From positions 1 to 64,000 of the forward strand of contig JACJNZ010000029.1 in NCBI GenBank assembly GCA_014695325.1: a stretch of DNA of 64,000 nt, given 5' to 3'. The translations under genes were made by a program, and so were the position numbers. The notes below the pieces were generated by a model. It made no database searches. It was not told the origin of the DNA and saw nothing but the letters and a program-made list of their open reading frames with translations. Source of the DNA: Cyanobacteria bacterium FACHB-502. GTDB taxonomy: Bacteria; Cyanobacteriota; Cyanobacteriia; Elainellales; Elainellaceae. Shown in pieces: positions 43,242 to 51,652 of the stretch (positions are counted from its first letter, which is position 1; each line of letters begins with the position of its first letter).

Positions 43242-45728
43242 ATGGTTAACGCTGCGATTCAAGTTCTTCTTGTCGAGGACGATGAAGATGACTACATCAC
43301 TACTCGTAGCTTACTGCTCAATCTTCAAGACAAAGAGTGGGAGCTGGAGTGGGCGCAGACGTATGCCGATGCCCTGACGCACATGATCCAGCGTCGTCAT
43401 GATATTTATTTGGTCAACTATCAGCTTGATACCCACAATGGGCTACATCTGCTGCGGGAAGCGATCGGCAAAGGCTGTGATGCCCCCATCATTCTGCTGG
43501 GAAAAGAGGCTGATCGGGCGATCGGTTTGGCAGCGATGCAGGCAGGCGCGGCGGATTATCTAATTAAGGCAGAGCTAAACGAGTGGGTCATTGAGCGATC
43601 TATCTGCTACGCGCTACAGCATCACCGCACCCTGGCTCAACTGCAAGCAACGCTGGCGCAAAAAGATCAGTTAGCTCAGGCAATTGCTAGTATCACAACG
43701 AGCGTGATGATCACTGATCCCAATCAGCCGGGAAATCCGGTGGTGTTTGTCAATCCTGCCTTTACTGCCCTGACTGGATATTCCAGCGAAGAAGTGTTGG
43801 GTACGGGCTGTCACTTTCTTCAGGGAACCGACACCGATCGCACCATTATCAACCAAATCCACATGGCGATCGCTGCACGTCAGTCGATTACCCGCACACT
43901 GGTCAATTACCGCAAAGATGGAACGCCTTTCTGGAACGAACTCAGCATTCATCCGGTGTTTAATGACCAGGGGAAACTGAGTCACTTTATTGGCTTCCAG
44001 ACCGATGTATCTGCCCGAAAGCTGGCAGAAGCCGCCCTCTCTGAGAGCGAAGAGCGCCACACGCTAGCGATTCAGGGAGCTAACGACGGCATCTGGGACT
44101 GGAACCTGCAAACAAAACAGGTCTACTTTTCGCCGCGCTGGAAAGCCCTGCTGGGCTATGAGGAATCCGGCATCAGCGATCGGCTAGAGGAATGGTTCGA
44201 TCGGGTTCATCCCGAAGACCTGTACTGGCTCAAGCGGCAAATCAAGGCTCATGTGAATGGCGTCACGTCTCATTTTGAGTACGAATACCGAATGCAGCAT
44301 CAAGACGGTCGCTATCGCTGGATGTTGAGCCGAGGGCTGGCATTGCGCGATGCAGCGGGTCAGGCAACACGCATGGCGGGTTTTCAAACTGATACCACCA
44401 CCTGGAAGCAAGCCGAGGAAAAGCTGGTTCACGATGCGTTTTACGATACGCTGACGGGTTTACCGAATCGAATGCTGCTTACCGAGCGAATGCGTCATGC
44501 GATTCAGCTTGCCCAGCGCAACCCTGACTTGATGTTTGCCGTCCTATTTATTGACCTCGATCGCTTTAAAGTAATCAACGACAGCCTGGGGCACATGCTG
44601 GGTGATCAGCTTTTGATTGCGATCGCCAATCGCTTTTTGCAGTGCTTACGTCCGATCGACATGGTGGCTCGGCTGGGGGGCGATGAGTTTGTGGTGCTGC
44701 TGGAAGAAGTCAAAGACACTGCTACCGTGATTGCGTTTGCCGATCGCATTCAGAGTGAGCTGGCGCAGTCGTTTGACCTAGAGGGGCATGAAGTCTACAC
44801 GGCTGCCAGCATTGGAATTGCCTTTAGCACCGTTGGCTACGAGCGACCAGAGGACTTGCTGCGCGACGCAGACACAGCAATGTATCGGGCAAAGGCACAG
44901 GGACGGGGACGCTACGAGATTTTTCAGCCAGGAATGCACACGAATGCAATGGCATTGCTTCAGCTCGAAACAGACTTGCGGCGGGCGATCGAGCGACAGG
45001 AACTCTGCTTGCACTATCAGCCAATCGTCTCGCTGAGAACCTGCCAGATTGTGGGCGTTGAGGCACTGGTGCGATGGCATCATCCGCAGCGTGGGCTAAT
45101 TTCTCCCAGTGAGTTTATTCCGCTTGCCGAAGAGACCGGGCTGATTGTACCGATCGGAAGCTGGGTGCTACGCGAAGCCTGTCAGCAGGTTCACGAATGG
45201 CAGTTGCAGAGCCGCCGAGAAGAGTTGCTGATTGTCCATGTCAATTTGTCCGGCAGACACTTTAGCTCCGGCATTGCTGAGGAAGTTCGTCAAGTGCTGC
45301 AAGATACCCAGCTTCTGCCGCAGCAGCTCAAGCTAGAGATTACCGAAACGGTGTTGATGGAAAACGCAGAATCGGCGATTAAAACGCTCAACCAGCTGCG
45401 ACAACTCGGCGTTCAGCTTGCGATCGATGACTTTGGCACAGGCTACTCGTCGCTCAGCTACCTGCACCGCTTACCCATTGATACTTTGAAAATCGATCGC
45501 TCCTTTACCAGCAAAATCGATTTTGACGGCGAGCAGTTGGCGATCGTCCGTACCATTATTACCCTTGCTTGGAATGTAGGCATGGAAGTGATTGCAGAAG
45601 GCATCGAAACCCCAAAACAGCTTGCCCAACTCCGGGCACTGCACTGTGAATATGGACAGGGCTACTTTTTCGCAAAGCCTTTTGCCTCTTTGCTGACGGG
45701 GCTACCAACAATTGAGAACTGTAGCTGA
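43242..45728 (+). CDS. REC-PAS-PAS-GGDEF-EAL cyclic-di-GMP signalling protein
   Basis: An 828-residue soluble protein. The N-terminal receiver-like domain (QVLLVEDDEDDYITTRSLLL) has Asn59 in LVNYQL where the phospho-Asp belongs, so it is probably not phosphorylated. PAS1 (~145-265) is of the flavin/LOV-like shape but reads GTGCHFLQGTDTD rather than the canonical GRNCRFLQ, with the Cys retained. PAS2 follows (~275-395). GGDEF (~400-560) has an intact RLGGDEF at about 477-483 and should make c-di-GMP. EAL (~575-820) has EAL at 607-609 and IDDFGTGYSSLSYL, so it may hydrolyse c-di-GMP. It may switch between both activities in response to light or redox. Confidence 0.92.
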   Translation: MVNAAIQVLLVEDDEDDYITTRSLLLNLQDKEWELEWAQTYADALTHMIQRRHDIYLVNYQLDTHNGLHLLREAIGKGCDAPIILLGKEADRAIGLAAMQAGAADYLIKAELNEWVIERSICYALQHHRTLAQLQATLAQKDQLAQAIASITTSVMITDPNQPGNPVVFVNPAFTALTGYSSEEVLGTGCHFLQGTDTDRTIINQIHMAIAARQSITRTLVNYRKDGTPFWNELSIHPVFNDQGKLSHFIGFQTDVSARKLAEAALSESEERHTLAIQGANDGIWDWNLQTKQVYFSPRWKALLGYEESGISDRLEEWFDRVHPEDLYWLKRQIKAHVNGVTSHFEYEYRMQHQDGRYRWMLSRGLALRDAAGQATRMAGFQTDTTTWKQAEEKLVHDAFYDTLTGLPNRMLLTERMRHAIQLAQRNPDLMFAVLFIDLDRFKVINDSLGHMLGDQLLIAIANRFLQCLRPIDMVARLGGDEFVVLLEEVKDTATVIAFADRIQSELAQSFDLEGHEVYTAASIGIAFSTVGYERPEDLLRDADTAMYRAKAQGRGRYEIFQPGMHTNAMALLQLETDLRRAIERQELCLHYQPIVSLRTCQIVGVEALVRWHHPQRGLISPSEFIPLAEETGLIVPIGSWVLREACQQVHEWQLQSRREELLIVHVNLSGRHFSSGIAEEVRQVLQDTQLLPQQLKLEITETVLMENAESAIKTLNQLRQLGVQLAIDDFGTGYSSLSYLHRLPIDTLKIDRSFTSKIDFDGEQLAIVRTIITLAWNVGMEVIAEGIETPKQLAQLRALHCEYGQGYFFAKPFASLLTGLPTIENCS

Positions 45729-45769
45729 TGAAAACTGTAGCCGATTGTCCATGCCTTGAATAGGGCAGA

Positions 45770-46534
45770 TCACCTGATCAAAGTCATTAGAAAATCTGCA
45801 AGTTCCTGAGTTGCACCGATTGGTCGTGCCAGTTTAAACCGCACCTCAGGGAACTGCTGGGAAAACCGCTGCACCTGCTGTTCGATCGCATCAGTGATGC
45901 CCCCCTCAAACAAAAAGTAGGGCAAAATCTGAATTGCTCGACAGCCCTGTTTGATCTGGCTCATCACTTGGCTTTCTAAATCGGGAGCCACTGACCAGAA
46001 AGCAGGCGTTGCCTCAATCTGAGCCGCAATCTCAACGATCGCGTGATTTGCCGCCATGCGCCGACTCCCGTGCGCCAGCAAAATTTTCCCTGCCAGGGAT
46101 GCGCCAATCTCATCAACGGGATGGATCAGCAGCTTCCAGAAATCCCGGTATTGACCCGCATAGGGCAAAATTTCGATCGCCAGATTCGGCTCTTGCACCG
46201 GGTCAAAGCTCTCCCGCAGGGCTAAACGCGCCAGGTTCACTTCTGCCGGAATGTCTTCCATGACGTGAACGCCCGCCAGCAAAAACAGCGGCAGAATTTG
46301 CACACGGGTCTTTCCGCGATCGGCGGCAAGCTGGGCAAAGCGAAGAATCTGCTGATGCAGCGGATCGGGAGCAAGTTCAAGCTGACCTGTGCCAATCAGC
46401 GACGGAGATGCCGTTCCCCGATCGCCGTCATCAGCCATAAGCTTGACCAGATGATCCAGCGCAATTTGCGGACGCGGATCGCGGCTTCCGTGCGTCACCA
46501 GCAGACAGGCGGAGTCAGAGAAATCAAGCTTCAC
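45770..46534 (-). CDS. CbiX/SirB-type sirohydrochlorin chelatase
   Basis: A 254-residue class II chelatase made of two CbiX-like halves. The first half begins LLVTHGSRDPRPQIALDHL and contains LLAGVHVMEDIP with the metal-contacting His. The second has ILLAHGSRRMAANHAIVEIA and QILPYFLFEGGITDAIEQ. These enzymes insert Fe or Co into sirohydrochlorin for sirohaem or cobalamin. The metal specificity is not readable. It ends 42 nt from the convergent GGDEF-EAL gene, and ileS lies 3 nt upstream on the same strand. Confidence 0.88.
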   Translation of the reverse strand: MKLDFSDSACLLVTHGSRDPRPQIALDHLVKLMADDGDRGTASPSLIGTGQLELAPDPLHQQILRFAQLAADRGKTRVQILPLFLLAGVHVMEDIPAEVNLARLALRESFDPVQEPNLAIEILPYAGQYRDFWKLLIHPVDEIGASLAGKILLAHGSRRMAANHAIVEIAAQIEATPAFWSVAPDLESQVMSQIKQGCRAIQILPYFLFEGGITDAIEQQVQRFSQQFPEVRFKLARPIGATQELADFLMTLIR

Positions 46535-46537
46535 AGG

Positions 46538-49500
46538 TTAAAACTTGCCATCCAGCGCAGGAATACAGCGTTCGCATAGCAATGAATGCAGCGAGGATTT
46601 GCCGACCTGAAGCGAGTAGTTCCAGCAGCGATCGCACTTTTGCCCGTCTGCGTCCGTTACGCCAATCCCTAGCCCGTCGGTCTGCGACTGATATTTCAGC
46701 TCTGCCAGCGGTGCGGGTGCCTCCAGCAGTTCCACCTGGGAGGTAATCAGCAGATAGCGTAGTTCATCAACATAATTCCGGTTCTTGGATTTAGTTTGAC
46801 AAGGATTAGAGCGCAGAAATTCTACGTAATTGTTCGAGAGGTGGGAGGGAAGGTGAAATTCATGCTCATTAGAAAGATACTCATCACGTAAATAGATGAT
46901 CCCTCTCCTAGTAATTTGGATCAATCCATTCGTGAGTGATATCAAACCCTGGCTTGCTAAACTTTCGTAAGCTAAAGCTTCCCTTTTATCCAGTCCGGCT
47001 AGTCCTCGCGTAGGAAGTGGAAACTGATAACCGGGGTAGCCCAGCACATTAAGCAGGACTGTTATTTCCTGTTCACTAGGCTCTGCAACTGGTGGTAGTG
47101 GATTGAACTCTTCCATCTGCTGGCGTAACTCCAGGTCAGGAACGTACAGCATCACTTTGGCTTCCAGTGAGGAACCGATCGCCTTATCCGCTCGAGCCTT
47201 TTCCAGCACCCGGTTGACTTCATCGCGAATCTGGCGCAACTGCTCCCACTTGCCTGCAAGTTCTGGTCGTTTCCAGGCGTTGTCGATTTGCACCCAGCCG
47301 GACTCAAATACCGATTGGTACGGAGTTGGATAGGGAATCGCCTGCCAGATGTCTTCGGCTAAGTGAGATAGAACCGGAGCAATCGATCGGGCGAGGTTTT
47401 CCAGGGCGATCGCCAGCACGGTTTGACAGCTTTGGCGACGCGACGAATTGGCTGCGCTGATGTAGAGCCGATCTTTGGCGATGTCCAGATAAAAGTTCGA
47501 CAAATCGACGACGCAGAAATTCTGCACAGTCTGGAAGAAGCGATAAAACTGATAGGTATCGTAAGCGTCGGTGACTTCGGCAAATACCTCGGTCATGCGG
47601 TGCAGCAGATAGCGATCGAGTTCGGGAAGCTGATCGTAAGGAACCGCATCCTTTGCCGGGTTGAAATCGTGCAGGTTGCCCAGCAAAAACCGCGCGGTGT
47701 TGCGGATCTTGCGGTAGACATCCGCCATTTGCTTCAGGATGTTTTTGCTCACCGCCACGTCCGAGGAATAGTCTACCGACGACACCCACAGTCGCAGCAC
47801 GTCTGCGCCGTAGGGAGGCTCCTCTTTCTGGTTTTTGCCGCCCTCGATCACGATCGCCGGATCGATGACATTCCCCAGCGATTTGCTCATTTTGCGTCCC
47901 TGCTCATCGAGCGTAAAGCCGTGGGTCAGGACGGTTTTATAGGGCGCGGTGCCATTCACTGCCACGCTCGTCAGCAAACTGGACTGGAACCAGCCTCGGT
48001 GCTGGTCAGAGCCTTCCAGGTAGATATCCACCGGGTAGCCCAGTCCTCGCGCTTTTGCCACTGCCGCCCAGGAAGAGCCGGAGTCGAACCAGACATCCAT
48101 TGTGTCCATCCCTTTGCGGTAGGTGCGTCCGTTGTTGCGGTACGCTTGCGGCAATAGCTCCTCGATCGGCAGTTCCCACCAGGCATCCGAGCCTTTTTCG
48201 GCGAAGATCTTCTGGATGTAGTCGATCGTCTCCGCGTTCAATAACGGCTCATTGGTTTCCTCGTCATAGAACACCGGAATCGGTACGCCCCAGCTTCTTT
48301 GCCGCGAGATACACCAGTCCGATCGCTCCGAGACCATTGCTGTGATGCGGTTTTCGCCCTGTTCGGGAATCCATTTGACTTCGGCGATCGATCGCATTGC
48401 CTCTTCACGGAAGCCGTCTACCGAAGCAAACCACTGTTCCGTAGCGCGATAAATCACGGGCTTTTTGGTGCGCCAGTCGTAGGGATAGCGGTGGGCGTAG
48501 GTTTCTTCTTTCAGCAGTGCATGGGCATCGCTCAATGCCTGGATAATGGCTTCATTTGCGTCTTTCAGAACATTGAGTCCCTGAAACTGTCCCGCCTCGG
48601 CGGTAAAGTTGCCGACATCATCGACCGGAGACAGCACAGGCAGACCATATCGCTGACCCACGATAAAGTCGTCCATTCCGTGACCGGGAGCCGTATGCAC
48701 CAACCCTGTACCCGATTCCGTCGTGATGTAGTCGCCGCCGACCACGATCGGACTGGTGCGATCGAACAAAGGATGCTGATAGCTAGAAAACTCCAGAGCT
48801 CTGCCGCTCAAAGTCGCCTTCACCGTTAGTTCGGTTTCAAACAGCTTCGAGAGGCGTTCGACCAGTTCGGTCGCGACGATCAGATATTTCACGGGCAATT
48901 TGTCATCGGCAGCTTCGACGATCGAATATTTCAGATCGCCATTCACCGCGACTGCCAGGTTCGCCGGAATTGTCCAGGGCGTCGTCGTCCAGACTGCCAC
49001 GCCCAATTGCGGCAAATAGGGTGCAAATTCTGCTGCGCTGTCCGCCAGGCTAACGACGCGAAACGCTGCATAAACGCTGCGGGACGTGTGACCTTCGGGA
49101 TATTCCAGCTCCGCTTCTGCCAGTGCTGTCTGAGAACTCGGACTCCAGTACACCGGCTTCAAGCCCCGGTAGATGTAGCCCTTGAGTGCCATTTGTCCAA
49201 ATACACTAATCTGCGCTGCTTCATAGTCGGGCGTCAGCGTCAGATAGGGATGCTCCCAGTCTCCCCACACACCGTAACGCTGGAAGCCTTTTGCCTGCGC
49301 TTGCTGCTGCTCAATCGCCCAGGTTTTTGCCCGCTTGCGAAGTTCGATCGGGGTGAGGTGCGATCGAACTTCGGGCTTCATCGCTTGCAGCACTTTCAGT
49401 TCGATCGGTAGCCCGTGGCAGTCCCAGCCGGGAACGTAGCGCACCTTGCGACCGCGCAAAAGCTGATATTTATTAATCGTGTCTTTCAGAATCTTATTGA

Positions 49501-49720
49501 GCGCGTGCCCGATGTGGAGCGAGCCGTTTGCATAAGGAGGACCGTCGTGCAGAATGAAGGGTTCGCCCGGATTGCGCTCTGACAGCGTTTCGTAAATTTG
49601 ATGCTTTGCCCAAAACTGCTGAAGTTCGGGTTCGCGCTTGGTGGCGTTTGCCCGCATATCAAATTTTGTTTGCGGCAAATTAACCGTGTCTTTGTAGCTT
49701 CCGGGTTCTGTCACTGTCAC
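46538..49720 (-). CDS. ileS: isoleucyl-tRNA synthetase with C-terminal insertion
   Basis: A 1060-residue class I aminoacyl-tRNA synthetase, about 100 residues longer than usual bacterial IleS. HIGH motif: GSLHIGHALNKIL. The editing domain contains TAPGHGMDDF. KMSKS motif: GRKMSKSLGNVIDP. The anticodon-binding domain is helical, and the C-terminal zinc finger is CDRCWNYSLQVGKSS ... CERC. The extra material is at about residues 874-978 and splits the region between the anticodon domain and the zinc-finger segment (NYVDELRYLLITSQVELL). It uses a GTG start at 49718-49720. It charges tRNA-Ile and proofreads valine. Confidence 0.95.
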   Translation of the reverse strand: MTVTEPGSYKDTVNLPQTKFDMRANATKREPELQQFWAKHQIYETLSERNPGEPFILHDGPPYANGSLHIGHALNKILKDTINKYQLLRGRKVRYVPGWDCHGLPIELKVLQAMKPEVRSHLTPIELRKRAKTWAIEQQQAQAKGFQRYGVWGDWEHPYLTLTPDYEAAQISVFGQMALKGYIYRGLKPVYWSPSSQTALAEAELEYPEGHTSRSVYAAFRVVSLADSAAEFAPYLPQLGVAVWTTTPWTIPANLAVAVNGDLKYSIVEAADDKLPVKYLIVATELVERLSKLFETELTVKATLSGRALEFSSYQHPLFDRTSPIVVGGDYITTESGTGLVHTAPGHGMDDFIVGQRYGLPVLSPVDDVGNFTAEAGQFQGLNVLKDANEAIIQALSDAHALLKEETYAHRYPYDWRTKKPVIYRATEQWFASVDGFREEAMRSIAEVKWIPEQGENRITAMVSERSDWCISRQRSWGVPIPVFYDEETNEPLLNAETIDYIQKIFAEKGSDAWWELPIEELLPQAYRNNGRTYRKGMDTMDVWFDSGSSWAAVAKARGLGYPVDIYLEGSDQHRGWFQSSLLTSVAVNGTAPYKTVLTHGFTLDEQGRKMSKSLGNVIDPAIVIEGGKNQKEEPPYGADVLRLWVSSVDYSSDVAVSKNILKQMADVYRKIRNTARFLLGNLHDFNPAKDAVPYDQLPELDRYLLHRMTEVFAEVTDAYDTYQFYRFFQTVQNFCVVDLSNFYLDIAKDRLYISAANSSRRQSCQTVLAIALENLARSIAPVLSHLAEDIWQAIPYPTPYQSVFESGWVQIDNAWKRPELAGKWEQLRQIRDEVNRVLEKARADKAIGSSLEAKVMLYVPDLELRQQMEEFNPLPPVAEPSEQEITVLLNVLGYPGYQFPLPTRGLAGLDKREALAYESLASQGLISLTNGLIQITRRGIIYLRDEYLSNEHEFHLPSHLSNNYVEFLRSNPCQTKSKNRNYVDELRYLLITSQVELLEAPAPLAELKYQSQTDGLGIGVTDADGQKCDRCWNYSLQVGKSSLHSLLCERCIPALDGKF
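46780..47100 (-). other. in-frame insertion in ileS encoding a winged-helix-like segment
   Basis: About 105 codons (IleS residues ~874-978) lie between PLPPVAEPSEQEI and SKNRNYVDEL, with no counterpart in standard IleS that I know. Part of the sequence (REALAYESLASQGLISLTNG, then LIQITRRGIIYLRDEYL) has the helix-helix-beta-wing pattern of a winged helix. The DNA is visibly more A/T-rich than the flanks and lacks the frequent GATCG motifs. Boundaries are approximate. Confidence 0.6.
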
Positions 49721-49863
49721 AGCAAATTCTGAGTAATGCGATAGGGATAGTCACGATTGTATCGAATCATGCTCGATCGCGGCTGGTTTTGGGCATGGTG
49801 AGTCTGTCACCGAGTAAGTTAATTTAGATTCGGTCTCTTGCTCCCGGCATATTCTGCGGTTTT

Positions 49864-51432
49864 ATGCTGCCTTTTTTTATGCTTCCTTTTAAAGGCTCAA
49901 ACGATTGCTTCCCAGTCTCCCAAAGGGGTAGTCGTCCCTTTCCAAATCTTTCAGCCCCGTCTGCTGCTTTTCCCCAGACCGCTTTCCAGGAATCGTTCCA
50001 GGCTGCTGCTCAGGCTGTGCCCCTGGCTCGTACTCAGCGACGGGCAACCCAACAGCGCATCTCCTCGTCGGGGAAAGCGAATTCCTTGCGATCGGCTCAG
50101 CGACGCCGGGGCGTTCTAAAGCAGGGCGATCGATTTAGCTTTGGGCTGTCATCGTTTATTGACGAATACGAACTGCGCGGCATTCAGCCCGGACAGCAGA
50201 TTGAAATTAATCTCAAATCAAACCAATTTGATGCCTATCTCGAACTGCGGGACGTTCGTTCTGGACGGGCACTGCTGTATGGCGAAAGCATCGATGCCTT
50301 TAACTCCGATGCGCGGCTGGTGTTTACGGCTCAGCCTGGAGTGCGTTATCGGGTGCGCGTCAGTGTGTCTCCAAACCCCGTTTCCGGATCGCGGGGCGAA
50401 GGACGATACAGCCTGCGAACCCAGAAGATTTCACTTGTTTCCGGTTTTAACTTTTTCTATGGCTACGGCTTAGTGAATGCAGCGGCGGCAGTGGCTCAAG
50501 TCGTTGGGCAACCCGTGCCGATCGCCAAACTCACAAACAGCCCGAACTGGGGCACCAATGCGATCGGGGCAGCCGCACCCTGGGCAAAAGGCTTTGAAGG
50601 ACAGGATGTGGTGGTGGCAGTGCTGGATACCGGAGTCGATTATCAGCATCCAGAGCTGGCGCAAAACCTGTGGAGAAATGCAAACGAGATTCCCGCAAAC
50701 GGGATCGATGACGACCAGAATGGCTTTATTGATGATGTCAACGGCTGGGATTTTGCCGCCCAGGACAATGACCCAAACGACTCTGATGGTCACGGAACTG
50801 CCGTTGCCGGAATTATTGCCGCTTCAGCAACTGCTCAGGCAAAAGGCACTGCATCCCGTGCTCGCCTTATGCCCGTACGCGTCCTGAGCGACAACGAAGA
50901 AACTGAAGACAGTGACGCAGTCGCCCAAGGCATTCGCTACGCCATCCGCAACGGGGCAAAGGTAATCAACATGAGCCTTAGCTCTTCACAAGGCAGCTCA
51001 CTGTTCCAGCCATTGTCCGAAAATATCGCTGCCCTGCAAGAAGCGGCTCAAGCAGGCGTGACCGTGATTTTTGCAGCCGGAAACGATCGCCAAACCTACG
51101 GCGCACTGCGTCCCCTGGAGCCTGCATACACTGCTCTTCAGGGATTGGGCATTGCCGTTGGTGCAGTCGATCGAAACCGCCAGCTTGCAGATTTCTCGAA
51201 TCCCGCAGGCAACCGCCGCATGCCCTTTGTGGTGGCTCCCGGTGTTGATATCTTCTCAACCGATCGCGGCAACAGTCACCGTTCAGATAATAGCGGCACG
51301 TCCTTTGCAGCTCCCTTTGTTTCTGGTATCGCCGCCCTGATGCTGAGCGCAAATCCCACCCTCACCCCCGCCCAAATCGCCAGCACCCTCACGACAACCG
51401 CCACAACCCAGGGACTTAACCTCTCTCTGTAG
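49864..51432 (+). CDS. subtilisin-like serine protease (S8) with N-terminal PPC-like domain
   Basis: A 522-residue protease. The N-terminal ~90 residues are low-conservation, followed by a PPC-like beta domain (~95-190, SFIDEYELRGIQPGQQIEIN). The catalytic domain has the full triad: Asp255 in VAVLDTGVDYQHPEL, His310 in SDGHGTAVAGIIAAS and Ser480 in SGTSFAAPFVSGIAAL, plus the oxyanion-hole region FAAGNDRQ. A calcium-site-like DDDQNGFIDDVNGWDF lies between Asp and His. It is probably secreted or surface-exposed, though no classical signal is visible at this start. A second protease gene follows about 220 nt downstream. Confidence 0.88.
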   Translation: MLPFFMLPFKGSNDCFPVSQRGSRPFPNLSAPSAAFPQTAFQESFQAAAQAVPLARTQRRATQQRISSSGKANSLRSAQRRRGVLKQGDRFSFGLSSFIDEYELRGIQPGQQIEINLKSNQFDAYLELRDVRSGRALLYGESIDAFNSDARLVFTAQPGVRYRVRVSVSPNPVSGSRGEGRYSLRTQKISLVSGFNFFYGYGLVNAAAAVAQVVGQPVPIAKLTNSPNWGTNAIGAAAPWAKGFEGQDVVVAVLDTGVDYQHPELAQNLWRNANEIPANGIDDDQNGFIDDVNGWDFAAQDNDPNDSDGHGTAVAGIIAASATAQAKGTASRARLMPVRVLSDNEETEDSDAVAQGIRYAIRNGAKVINMSLSSSQGSSLFQPLSENIAALQEAAQAGVTVIFAAGNDRQTYGALRPLEPAYTALQGLGIAVGAVDRNRQLADFSNPAGNRRMPFVVAPGVDIFSTDRGNSHRSDNSGTSFAAPFVSGIAALMLSANPTLTPAQIASTLTTTATTQGLNLSL

Positions 51433-51652
51433 GAGTTTGGAAGAGAGTTGAGGGAGCCAAAGGAGCTTAGGAAGAAGGAGCTTAGGAAATTGAAGGGAGT
51501 TGAAGCAAACCCTACCCCTGGCTCTCCTGGCTCTCCTGCCCCACCTCACCCCCTCATCTCCCCCAATCAAAAAACTTTCCTCAACTTCCCCCCCTTCCCC
51601 CTTAGAATTAACCAGGCGTGAAGAGCCGCCCGCGATCGGCAAAGCAGGAAAC

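Noticed and set aside
47423-48157. Long plus-strand ORF opposite ileS (244 residues)
   Set aside because: Antisense shadow of a strongly conserved gene; composition reflects ileS codon usage, with no recognisable domain.
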